Below are positions 1-7,531 of a stretch of 20,906 bases of DNA, one piece after another. Every line of letters begins with the position of its first letter. Position 1 is the first letter of the stretch. The translations under genes were made by a program, and so were the position numbers. The DNA is from Methanomassiliicoccaceae archaeon UBA113 (GTDB taxonomy: Archaea; Thermoplasmatota; Thermoplasmata; Methanomassiliicoccales; Methanomethylophilaceae). Below the pieces are notes generated by a model, which was given only the letters and a program-made list of their open reading frames with translations, was not told the origin of the DNA and made no database searches. Location of the stretch: the NCBI GenBank assembly GCA_002506175.1, contig DAXB01000020.1, positions 1,451 to 22,356 on the forward strand, read 5' to 3'.

Positions 1-1
1 C

Positions 2-316
2 ACTGAAAATCAGAAAGAACCAAAAACAATACTAGTGAAAATGTCCGATGTCATGAACAAAATCGAATCATACATTGTAATTGGATTTAACAAAGCTTAT
101 GATGATGGCGAGATAGCTACCCAGGCTCTTTTGAAAGTAGGGCCATGTCTCTATTCCAGACATACATGCTCTCTAAAAGATCTCCATTATGTTTATGAAA
201 AAATGGGAGTGTATGCTTACGAGCATGGCATCTCTCTCAAAAAAGAGAACATCACAGTGTACCTAAACGAATCCGAGAATGAAATAACTGCCGATGTTTT
301 TATACCGATTGTTTGA
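2..316 (+). CDS. GyrI-like / effector-binding domain protein, 5' partial
   Basis: The frame is open to the left edge, so the gene starts outside the window; a GTG at 35 is only an internal possibility. About 104 residues are visible. The C-terminal half has the pattern of GyrI-like/AraC effector-binding domains: a strand ending in GPCLYSRH, a helix with YEKMGVYAYEHG, then VYLNES and a terminal strand ADVFIPIV. In this family the domain binds small hydrophobic ligands and is often the C-terminal part of a regulator. It ends 4 nt before the HlyD-like gene and probably shares its transcript, so it could sense a compound linked to the exporter. A regulator role is inference, because any DNA-binding part would lie outside the window. 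Confidence 0.5.
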   Translation, partial: TENQKEPKTILVKMSDVMNKIESYIVIGFNKAYDDGEIATQALLKVGPCLYSRHTCSLKDLHYVYEKMGVYAYEHGISLKKENITVYLNESENEITADVFIPIV

Positions 317-320
317 TATA

Positions 321-1589
321 ATGAAAGAGTACAACCTATCGGAACTTAGAAACAGCCAATTGATTTATGACAAGAATCCCCCGACGATTCTTTACGTTAT
401 CCTTATCGCCACGCTGATTGTACTAGGGTCAGTAATATTCTATGCATCTCAGGAAACGAAAGAAGATGTTCTCCATATACAGGGAACCGTTGATTATCGT
501 GAGGTAACATACATATCTACCACAATGTCCGGGCCGATATCTTCCCTGATGATTCAAGATGGCACTTTTGTCCAAAAAGGAGATGTAGTTCTAACAATAG
601 ACAACCCTACAATCAGCGAACAATTAGATGCGTATTCGGATCTTGCTAACTATTACCTTGGATTGATAAATGAAAATGTATTGCTGAAAGATGCAGTCCA
701 GAAATATGATGAAAATAAACAAACCAACTCTAATACATCCAATAAAAATCCGTTCAATGAAAGAACGGACGGGTTACTCTACTACAAATACAATAATTTC
801 CTCAAAGAAGTTCAGGATGTTGAGAAACAGTATGAAACAGAAATCAAATCAAGAGATGATGCCTTAAACAATGCCAAGCAAGAGGCATTGGATGAGGCAT
901 TGGAAATAGCCAGACAAAAGTCGATTGATGACGGTACTGAATTTGATGAAGATGCTTTCAAAAGAAATTTTGAACTCAACGGCTTTGACAGTGAGGGCTT
1001 TTTACAACAATACGAAGAAAAACATGGCGAAATAGAACCTCTACCCGAACAGAGAAAAGCAATCATTCTCCAATATGTATACAATGCTGAATCTAATATT
1101 CAGAATTATGAACCATCATACAAACAATATGCCCATAACAGAGACCTCGCAAAAATGCAGCTCGATCAATGTAGCGTTAAAGCTTCTAGATCCGGATACC
1201 TTTACTATCAAAATCCTCTATACGAGGGGCTGTACGTAACTGAACAGACGAATATCGCCATGATACTGCAAAACAATGATGAACCCATAACCATCAAAAT
1301 ATCTCTTCCTGCCGCATATCGCTCATATATCGACACCGATACGAAAATAAGGTGTTCTATACTAGGATATTCCGAGAGCAGATATGGTACATTAGATGGG
1401 TGTGTGGAATCGATAAGCCTTTCCACATATGTAGTAAATGAAACGCCTTGCTATCAGGTCGTTATCAAACTATCAAATGATAATGAAAAAATAAGCATCA
1501 AAGAAGGAATGATAGCAGAGTGCAGCATAATTTATGCTGAAAAAAGTTGGTTAGGATGGGCTTTAGAACAAATGGGATTGGGCGAATGA
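321..1589 (+). CDS. HlyD-family membrane fusion protein (exporter accessory)
   Basis: A 422-residue protein with one N-terminal membrane helix (about residues 22-42, ILYVILIATLIVLGSVIFYA), then a biotinyl-lipoyl-like half (VTYISTTMSGPISSLMIQDG, VQKGDVVLTIDNP), a long charged coiled-coil segment (about 155-260), the second lipoyl-like half and a beta-barrel-like C-terminal part. This is the layout of membrane fusion proteins that pair with peptidase-containing ABC exporters. I chose ATG 321, 4 nt after the preceding stop; an in-frame ATG at 294 would overlap that gene and add nine residues. The 3' end overlaps the exporter gene in an ATGA junction, indicating translational coupling. Base composition is A+T-rich compared with most of the window. 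Confidence 0.85.
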   Translation: MKEYNLSELRNSQLIYDKNPPTILYVILIATLIVLGSVIFYASQETKEDVLHIQGTVDYREVTYISTTMSGPISSLMIQDGTFVQKGDVVLTIDNPTISEQLDAYSDLANYYLGLINENVLLKDAVQKYDENKQTNSNTSNKNPFNERTDGLLYYKYNNFLKEVQDVEKQYETEIKSRDDALNNAKQEALDEALEIARQKSIDDGTEFDEDAFKRNFELNGFDSEGFLQQYEEKHGEIEPLPEQRKAIILQYVYNAESNIQNYEPSYKQYAHNRDLAKMQLDQCSVKASRSGYLYYQNPLYEGLYVTEQTNIAMILQNNDEPITIKISLPAAYRSYIDTDTKIRCSILGYSESRYGTLDGCVESISLSTYVVNETPCYQVVIKLSNDNEKISIKEGMIAECSIIYAEKSWLGWALEQMGLGE

Positions 1590-3808
1590 GAAGATACACA
1601 TTCATAAGACAGATTGAATCCACAGACTGTGGAGTGGCCGCGTTAGCCATGATCAGTATGTATTATGGACACGAGATAACCCTAACAAAACTCAGAGATA
1701 TTTGTGGAACTACTGTGGAAGGGACGAGTATAGGTGGACTGGTAAAAGGTGCTGAGAAACTCGGATTCACTTCCAGACCGATTAGAATATCTGATAATGA
1801 TTTTCTTGATGGGAATTATACGATGCCCGCCATAGTTCATGTACTGGTTGACGGAAGATTACCTCACTACATGGTCTTAACAAAAATCGAAAATAATTAT
1901 GTCCACGTATTGGATCCAGCCGAGGGGAAAAGAAAGATCCCTAAAGATGAATTTCTGAAAGATTTCGATAATATCATGATACTTCTAAAACCGACAGAGA
2001 ATTTTGTCGCGTCCATGATCGACTCAAAATCTTCCCTGAGTAAGATAGTATCTATGCTTATGGTGCATAAGAAACTGTTCATAACCGCCATAGCTATCGG
2101 CCTAATACTAACATTATTAGGTATTGTATCTTCATTTTTCACCAAAATCCTTATAGATGAAATAATACCAAACTATCTGAAAGATCAACTATCTGTCCTG
2201 TGCCTAATATTCTTGGGGGTTTCACTTATTAGTGTAGCCCTTTCAGCGGTACGTCAGCATATGGTACTGTATCTGTCGCAAAAAATCGGCATACCGATGA
2301 TGATTGGGTATTATAGCCACATTTTCAATCTACCGATGAAGTTTTTCGGTTCAAGAAAAACAGGAGACATCATAACAAGGTTCCAAGATACCGGCACGAT
2401 CATTTCTATCGCATCCAGTATAATAATGACTGTTGCGGTAGATATCGTCTTTGCGATATTGTCCGGAGTTGTCCTATTCACAATAAACGGATCGATGTTC
2501 TTAATAACCGTAGCTTTTCTAACAGTTGATTTCATTTTAGTCTATTTCTTCAAACAACCATACAAGGAGATCAACCGTCAATCTATGATTGCTAGTGCAT
2601 CCTTAAATTCGACCGTGATTGATTCTCTTAAGGGGATAGCGGCTGTAAAATCCAATGCAGCTGAGAACATGACTATGGAGAACATAGAAGACAAATACAT
2701 TGAGACTCTTCGCATCGGTTTTAAAGCGAATCTACTTTCTAATTATCAGGGCACCTTTGCATCTACTATATCCGCATTCAGCGGAATGTTCATGATGTGG
2801 TTTGGAGCCGGCCTGGTGATTGCTGGTGAGATAACATTGGGTACCCTCATGGCATTTTCCGCTTTGTCCGGATATTTTACAGGCCCAGTTAGTAATTTAG
2901 TCGGATTGCAATATCAATTCCAGGAAGCAGATATCGCCCTTAAACGTTTGAATGAACTTTTTCAAGTTGAAGAAGAAAAACAGATGTTCAATGGAAAAAA
3001 AATAGCCGACTCACTCTATGGAGATATTGAAGTCCACAATCTCCATTTTAAATACGGCACAGGGAAAGAAGTGTTGAACGGCATAGATATTAACATTCCA
3101 AAAGGCTCAAGAATTGCAATTGTGGGTGAAAGCGGATGCGGGAAATCTACTCTGTGCAACATCCTTTCTGGATTGTGGGTTCCTGACGATGGAAATATCG
3201 TAATCAACGGCAATTCTTTGAACGATCTTGATATTTATGATTATAGAAAGAGAATTGCATATATTCAGCAAAATGTGGGGCTGTTTAGTGGCACAATAAG
3301 AGATAATATCCTAATTGCTAATCAATCTACTTCAGAAGATGATATTGAAAGAGCATGCTCCGAGGCTGGGTGCAACCTATTTTTAAACCGTATGCCTCAA
3401 GGCTTAGATACATATCTGGAAGAAGCTGGAAACAACTTATCAGGCGGAGAGAAACAAAGACTTGCTTTTGCCAGAGCTTTTATCAAGAATCCAGAACTAA
3501 TAATATTGGATGAGGCAACAAGTGGGTTAGATTTCATGGCAGAAAAAGAAATGTATGATCGTGTTTTCAATAATCAAACTGACTGTACAGTTGTAATTAT
3601 AGCACACAGACTATCCACCATACAACGTTGTGACAAAATATTTGTCCTAAATAGGGGTATTGTGGAAGCCCAGGGAACTCATAATGAACTAATAGCCATG
3701 CCGGGACTATATAGATCCATGTGGGAAACACAGTCAGGTACTTTTGTTCTCCCAGATATTAAGCGTGAAAAGATGATACCAGAAGACGATGACATCGAAT
3801 ATTGCTAA
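1586..3808 (+). CDS. Peptidase C39 domain-containing ABC transporter (double-glycine peptide exporter)
   Basis: A 740-residue protein with three parts. The N-terminal C39 protease has Q9, C15 in STDCGVAALAM, H94 in LPHYMVL and D110 in VLDP, so the catalytic set is complete. A six-helix ABC membrane domain follows (about 150-450). The nucleotide-binding domain has Walker A GESGCGKST (514-522), signature LSGGEKQRL (618-626), Walker B ILDEATSGLD with D642/E643 and H-loop H674. Such proteins cut a leader peptide after a double glycine and export the mature peptide. ATG 1586 overlaps the HlyD stop; an upstream in-frame TTG at 1547 would only add residues before the conserved protease start. No substrate peptide gene is visible in the window. 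The system is typical of Firmicutes, so transfer into this genome is likely. Confidence 0.9.
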   Translation: MRRYTFIRQIESTDCGVAALAMISMYYGHEITLTKLRDICGTTVEGTSIGGLVKGAEKLGFTSRPIRISDNDFLDGNYTMPAIVHVLVDGRLPHYMVLTKIENNYVHVLDPAEGKRKIPKDEFLKDFDNIMILLKPTENFVASMIDSKSSLSKIVSMLMVHKKLFITAIAIGLILTLLGIVSSFFTKILIDEIIPNYLKDQLSVLCLIFLGVSLISVALSAVRQHMVLYLSQKIGIPMMIGYYSHIFNLPMKFFGSRKTGDIITRFQDTGTIISIASSIIMTVAVDIVFAILSGVVLFTINGSMFLITVAFLTVDFILVYFFKQPYKEINRQSMIASASLNSTVIDSLKGIAAVKSNAAENMTMENIEDKYIETLRIGFKANLLSNYQGTFASTISAFSGMFMMWFGAGLVIAGEITLGTLMAFSALSGYFTGPVSNLVGLQYQFQEADIALKRLNELFQVEEEKQMFNGKKIADSLYGDIEVHNLHFKYGTGKEVLNGIDINIPKGSRIAIVGESGCGKSTLCNILSGLWVPDDGNIVINGNSLNDLDIYDYRKRIAYIQQNVGLFSGTIRDNILIANQSTSEDDIERACSEAGCNLFLNRMPQGLDTYLEEAGNNLSGGEKQRLAFARAFIKNPELIILDEATSGLDFMAEKEMYDRVFNNQTDCTVVIIAHRLSTIQRCDKIFVLNRGIVEAQGTHNELIAMPGLYRSMWETQSGTFVLPDIKREKMIPEDDDIEYC

Positions 3809-3849
3809 TTAAATACAGAAGATGGTTTCACCCGAAATCAGGATTATGA

Positions 3850-3951
3850 ACTACATCCTCAAATATCGGGCGTATTAATGTCCCCCAGATCTTCGACACC
3901 GAAGAGTTCGAACCTGACCTACTAAAAAACCCAGTCTATGTTGATATATGA
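3850..3951 (+). pseudogene. Short coding-like remnant, unknown
   Basis: A 33-codon open stretch bounded by TGA codons, with a coding-like acidic segment (INVPQIFDTEEFEPDLLKNP) but no start codon. It lies in the 800-nt gap after the exporter gene, which holds no intact gene. I do not recognise the family; it may be the tail of a lost gene. Confidence 0.2.
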
Positions 3952-3974
3952 TCTGACCTCGCCACTTGTCTCAG

Positions 3975-4297
3975 TCAAGAAAGCCATCCAAGGTCATCCT
4001 CTACTTGCCTAATCGATAGCTCACGCTGAAACAATGTCTTCGGATAGATGTTCTGCCTATGTTTCGGTGTCAGAATCAGGTCATCCCGAACCATTTCCTT
4101 CATAATCGGACAGGATATTGTCGAAAACCCCTCCGAGATGTCAGCCCAACCTATTTTTCGGATTATATACTGCATCAGGTCAAGATCCTGCCGCTTTTAG
4201 GTTCATCCAATCCGAAAAGTCGGAAGGCTTCCCTGATCTATATTTTTGATTTGTAACACTCCAAATCGAAAAAATAGGATTCGGAGCACTTAGTCAT
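3975..4297 (-). pseudogene. Decayed gene, possible winged-helix protein (frameshift plus in-frame TAG)
   Basis: Reading from ATG 4297 gives a short N-terminus, an in-frame TAG at codon 20, then REAFRLFGLDEPKS. The frame then ends, and coding-like sequence resumes one base out of phase near 4190 with RQDLDLMQYIIRKIGWADIS, running through PIMKEMVRDDLILTP to a TGA at 3975. Adding one C in the AGCGG stretch would join the halves smoothly. The pattern of a helix, then WADIS, then KEMVRDDLI recalls a winged helix-turn-helix, but I cannot name a family. The single-base shift may be true decay or a sequence error. Confidence 0.35.
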
Positions 4298-4505
4298 GAA
4301 ATTGTACCCATCCAAGATGTGCGTACATGACAATAACCATGCGGCCCAAGGGCACGCCATTCACCTTGAGCGTGTTGACCAGATCCAAAACACCCGTTTC
4401 GAACAGATAATACACGATAACCCTGCAGACCGATAGGAGCAGGTATATTCTCTTTGGGGATGGAAAAGTCTGCTCCAGTTCTGAATATGCTTTGGTGCAT
4501 ACATA
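4290..4505 (-). pseudogene. Coding-like fragment, unknown
   Basis: An open minus-strand frame with no convincing start after a TGA at 4506-4508. It encodes a hydrophobic segment (VCRVIVYYLFETGVLDLVNT, later GVPLGRMVIVMYAHLGW) and its TAA overlaps the start of the next decayed frame by 8 nt, as if two coupled genes once stood here. I do not recognise the family. Confidence 0.2.
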
Positions 4506-4608
4506 TCAAACTTCGCCGGAGCACCTATTGCTTTGCCCTATTGCAATTAATCCTCGGTTGGCTCAATCAAAAGGCGAGGTCAGATCTATTGGCAAATGAC
4601 CTTAAGTT

Positions 4609-4824
4609 TCAATACCTCTCCCCGTTCACCAGCCCCAATTCCGTGAGCAGCTTCATCGTCTCCCCGATCTTATCCGGTTCCGGCACTATCTCACGCAGAT
4701 ACTCCTCCGTGAACGATCCACCGTAATCAAGCTCTTTCAGTACTGTCACGGCATTCGGATCCTCGAAGAGCATCCTCATTGCCTCTTCCTCTGTGTACTT
4801 CTTCCTGCGTAATGATTCGAACAT
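4609..4824 (-). CDS. Small hypothetical protein (71 residues)
   Basis: A 71-residue, acidic, mostly helical protein (KKYTEEEAMRMLFEDPNAVT, then a C-terminal MKLLTELGLVNGERY). The spacing of helices and the ending, where a helix is followed by GLVNG, recall a small winged-helix domain, but no motif decides it. ATG 4824 was chosen; a weak TTTAAG element lies about 25 nt upstream. It is on the same strand as the winged-helix gene to the right but separated by about 100 nt. Confidence 0.5.
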   Translation of the reverse strand: MFESLRRKKYTEEEAMRMLFEDPNAVTVLKELDYGGSFTEEYLREIVPEPDKIGETMKLLTELGLVNGERY

Positions 4825-4921
4825 GATCAGATATGACTCATGTACGCTTCTTAAAGATTCATCATTAATCTAATCTTTTTAGAGCTTACACTGAAGGATT
4901 ACATCGTGAACCAATCAGAAA

Positions 4922-5311
4922 TCAATCCTGTTTCCTGATAACATCCCTCAGAAGCCTGAGCGAAACCGCCATCTCCGCCCCTTTCTCCGTCAGAGAGATC
5001 ACAGCGGAATCCTGCTTCACCCTGGAATCCATCCTTATCCATCCTTCATCCCTCATATCGATCAGTCTCTGCTTCATGTTCTTGGTGTTCGACATGATCG
5101 TGTAGATCTCTGTCTTGGTGACGTTATCATGCTCGCCCAGATACAATAGGATGGACATCACATGCTTCTGCTGCAGCAGCTCGAATTCAGGCACAACACC
5201 CGGATGGCTCCTGAAGTAAGGGTCCTCGGGATTCAGAAAGTGATGCGCTAACATGTCGCGATGATTATCCGCTTTCACTGATAACCAATCGTTTCGTTCA
5301 ACGAATCGCAC
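4922..5311 (-). CDS. Winged-helix transcriptional regulator
   Basis: A 129-residue protein whose core (about residues 45-120) has the winged-helix pattern: QQKHVMSILLYLGEHDNVTK (helices 1-2), EIYTIMSNTKNMKQRLIDM (recognition helix), DEGWIRM and a wing ending VISLTEKG. Such proteins bind DNA as dimers in MarR/PadR/ArsR-like regulators, and small versions are abundant in archaea of this kind. The start is uncertain: GTG 5311 gives the longest form, while ATG 5254 removes 19 residues before the conserved part. A perfect short dyad TTCGTTCAACGAA (5293-5305) lies at the start of the long form, and related GATTCGTTAA sequence occurs at 5341-5350, possibly an autoregulatory site. A TATA-like stretch is at 5383-5390. 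Confidence 0.65.
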   Translation of the reverse strand: MRFVERNDWLSVKADNHRDMLAHHFLNPEDPYFRSHPGVVPEFELLQQKHVMSILLYLGEHDNVTKTEIYTIMSNTKNMKQRLIDMRDEGWIRMDSRVKQDSAVISLTEKGAEMAVSLRLLRDVIRKQD

Positions 5312-5424
5312 AGTAAAAGCGTTAAGCGGTTATGATTCACGATTCGTTAATCCACAGAACTGATTAAATCCTACTTTAAACAGTTTATATTGACTTGGAA
5401 TATACATCCAACTCAAATACACAA

Positions 5425-5769
5425 TCACAGAGGCTGAATCTTTGAAACGTCGTATGAACCGTCGGGATTGACAATGCCGCGACGCTGGAAGTAATACTCC
5501 AGAGCATAATCCGCCAGGACTATGATCTCTAGCCCCATCATCTCGGCAAGCTTGTCCACCACTGCACGCTTGGGAGTGAGATCCTTCTCGACCACCAGAT
5601 CCGCAGACCGGGAACGCCTGATGAACTCTATCTTCCCACCGTCCACGGTCAGGTGGTAGTAGTAATCATGCATGGCGAAATCAAGAACCTGGGAAACGGA
5701 TGTGAACTCCCCCGAGTCCACGATCGCCTCGCATACGGCGTACCTTTCCTTGGATATCTTGAATCTCAC
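5425..5769 (-). CDS. Ribbon-helix-helix (CopG-like) DNA-binding protein
   Basis: A 114-residue protein. Residues 1-40 fit a ribbon-helix-helix fold: a strand MRFKISKERYA, a helix CEAIVDSGEFTSVSQVL and a second helix DFAMHDYYYHL. The remaining 70 residues form an unassigned effector or dimerisation part. GTG 5769 is supported by a TATA-like box TATAAAATGG (read on the opposite strand) at 5791-5800, about 25 nt upstream, suggesting a leaderless message. The gene diverges from the recombinase operon across an A+T-rich gap that contains a perfect 12-bp inverted repeat, so it is a good candidate for the regulator of that operon (inference). Confidence 0.7.
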   Translation of the reverse strand: MRFKISKERYAVCEAIVDSGEFTSVSQVLDFAMHDYYYHLTVDGGKIEFIRRSRSADLVVEKDLTPKRAVVDKLAEMMGLEIIVLADYALEYYFQRRGIVNPDGSYDVSKIQPL

Positions 5770-5790
5770 ATTCGTACATCATTTACCGAG

Positions 5791-5800
5791 TATAAAATGG
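5791..5800 (-). promoter_or_regulatory. TATA-like box of the RHH gene
   Basis: The minus strand reads CCATTTTATA here, about 25 nt before GTG 5769, the spacing expected for a leaderless archaeal transcript. This decides the start of the RHH gene. Confidence 0.5.
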
Positions 5801-5836
5801 AATGATGTCTCTGATAATTTTCAATCAAAATATTCT

Positions 5837-5875
5837 ATATTGTAATTATCGAATAATAATCGGTAATTACAATAT
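5837..5875. repeat. Perfect 12-bp inverted repeat, candidate operator or recombinase site
   Basis: ATATTGTAATTA (5837-5848) and its exact complement TAATTACAATAT (5864-5875) flank a 15-nt spacer. It lies in the middle of the divergent promoter region between the RHH gene and the first recombinase, directly before the latter's TATA-like TTTTAAATAC. The arms are 27 bp apart from start to start. Repression by the RHH protein, or recombinase core-site recognition, are both possible. Confidence 0.6.
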
Positions 5876-5966
5876 TTTAAATACTTCGTGGATTATGACA
5901 ATACATTGACCTGACATTACACAAAAAGTGCATGCCCGTCCTTAGTTTCGAAGCAGAGAACGGGCA
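5876..5966 (+). promoter_or_regulatory. Recombinase operon promoter and leader hairpin
   Basis: A TATA-like TTTTAAATAC lies at 5876-5885. About 50 nt downstream the leader contains a 7-bp perfect stem, TGCCCGT (5933-5939) and ACGGGCA (5960-5966), with a 20-nt loop. The hairpin ends 20 nt before the ATG and could influence translation of the recombinase. Confidence 0.4.
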
Positions 5967-5986
5967 AGGTCATAGGATATGATCGA

Positions 5987-7531
5987 ATGACAGAAATCAG
6001 TAAAAGCTCGGGCTATAAATACGATAGTACCGGGTTCATGAGATACCTCGGAAGCATCGGATACAACGAAAGGACCCTGAGAACGTACCAATCGTCAATC
6101 AATATCATCTCAAGACTCCTCTTCCAGAGGTTCGGATCCATACCTCTCGACAGGATAACCGCGGAACAGGTTCAGAACGTTCTTGACGGCACCGATCTGA
6201 AAGAGAGAACGAAGAAGAAGCACGCCGTCGATTTCGGCCGCTTCATCGCCTACGAGACTGGAAGGAATCCCGTCGATCCGATCTACCAGCCGAAGTCGAT
6301 ACCCGTAACCGTCGACGGACACCTTGTCTATGAGTTCCCCTTCCCTGAAGAATCACAAGCGTTCGGGAACCATCTGGCATCCATCGGCTACTACCCCAAG
6401 GACATAGACAACGCGGTATCGGTGTTCGAGATAGCCATACGTCTCCTTCTCAGAGAGAAGGGGTACTTCAAAATCGAGCAGATAACCCCCGATTTCTACA
6501 GCGCACTTGTCCCTCTGACGGAGTACATGGTCCGTCAGTACAGGACCAAGACCCTCAGGACGTTCGGGATCTACTGCATGTACCGTTTCGGATGCAACCC
6601 ATACGAGGACATCGACACGAGGGAACCGAAGGAAGGGAAATACTACCCTTACGCGGAGGAGATCGAACAGTACAGGCGGTGGATGGAGAAGGAGGGCTTC
6701 CGCGGGATCGACGAGAGGATTGCCAGTCTCAGGAGCGCAGCCAGGAGGTTCGGGAGGTCCGTGAATGAGAAACCGCTCTCGGAGATCACCGAGGAGGACA
6801 TGCGCAGATACAGGAAGGAGATGTACATGGACCTCCGCAGCTCCACCGCCAAGCACCAGTTCCTGATGATGAAGAATCTGATCATATTCTCCACCGGGAA
6901 AGATATCTGCCGGGGCTACACGTTCAGGTTCGGAAGGAACGTCCCGATGCGCCAGTACCTCTCGAAAGAGGACTTCAAGAAACTTTGGAACACTGCAAAC
7001 CCGCAGGAAAGACTGGTCCTCGCGCTGGGCGGAGCAATGGGTCTGAGACGCACCGAGATGGTCGGCATACTCATGGACGACATCAGGACCGACACAATCA
7101 CCGTACGCGGAAAGGGCCACGGCAAGTACGGACTGGTCAAGGAGATGTCCATGCCCAAATCCGTGAAGAACGCATTATCAGAGTATCTGAAGGAACGCGA
7201 GAGCATCCTGTGGATCTACGGGGACGATTCGAAAGGTCATCTTCTGATACGCCGCAGAATCAGACCCGGAACCCCGATGGACCAGAGTTCCATGAACGAG
7301 CTTATCCACGGACTCTCCGAACGCACCCAGATACCTTTCTCCGCGCACAGTCTCCGCAGATTCTTCGCCACCCTGCTGTACGAATCAGGACTGACCGAGG
7401 AGGCCATAGCCGAACAGATGCGCCATGCATCGTTCTCCACCACATCGGACTGCTACCTAAACCCCACCGAATGCACAGTGGAGGAAGCCATGAGGCGTGT
7501 GACCGAGGAGCTTCACGGGGGGATTGAATGA
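5987..7531 (+). CDS. Tyrosine recombinase/integrase with three N-terminal core-binding-like repeats
   Basis: A 514-residue DNA strand-exchange enzyme. The catalytic part (about 330-500) has R354 in AMGLRRTEM, a probable K376 in RGKGHGK, H454 and R457 in SAHSLRRFF, H480 in MRHAS and nucleophile Y490 in SDCYLNP, so the active site is complete. The N-terminal 320 residues look like three copies of a SAM-like core-binding domain (about 10-95, 115-205, 225-320). The first two end in FGRFIAYETGRNP and FGIYCMYRFGCNP; the third ends in IIFSTGKD. Most integrases have one such domain. The stop overlaps the next recombinase start (ATGA), so the two are probably made together. Integrative element, inversion system or dimer resolution cannot be separated from sequence alone. 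Confidence 0.9.
   Translation: MTEISKSSGYKYDSTGFMRYLGSIGYNERTLRTYQSSINIISRLLFQRFGSIPLDRITAEQVQNVLDGTDLKERTKKKHAVDFGRFIAYETGRNPVDPIYQPKSIPVTVDGHLVYEFPFPEESQAFGNHLASIGYYPKDIDNAVSVFEIAIRLLLREKGYFKIEQITPDFYSALVPLTEYMVRQYRTKTLRTFGIYCMYRFGCNPYEDIDTREPKEGKYYPYAEEIEQYRRWMEKEGFRGIDERIASLRSAARRFGRSVNEKPLSEITEEDMRRYRKEMYMDLRSSTAKHQFLMMKNLIIFSTGKDICRGYTFRFGRNVPMRQYLSKEDFKKLWNTANPQERLVLALGGAMGLRRTEMVGILMDDIRTDTITVRGKGHGKYGLVKEMSMPKSVKNALSEYLKERESILWIYGDDSKGHLLIRRRIRPGTPMDQSSMNELIHGLSERTQIPFSAHSLRRFFATLLYESGLTEEAIAEQMRHASFSTTSDCYLNPTECTVEEAMRRVTEELHGGIE

Noticed and set aside
5933..5966. Riboswitch upstream of the first recombinase
   Set aside because: Only a single 7-bp hairpin is seen, with no known aptamer consensus.
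6353..7120. Long minus-strand frame of 255 codons inside the first recombinase
   Set aside because: It is antisense to an intact recombinase with all catalytic motifs and has no recognisable features; a codon-bias shadow.
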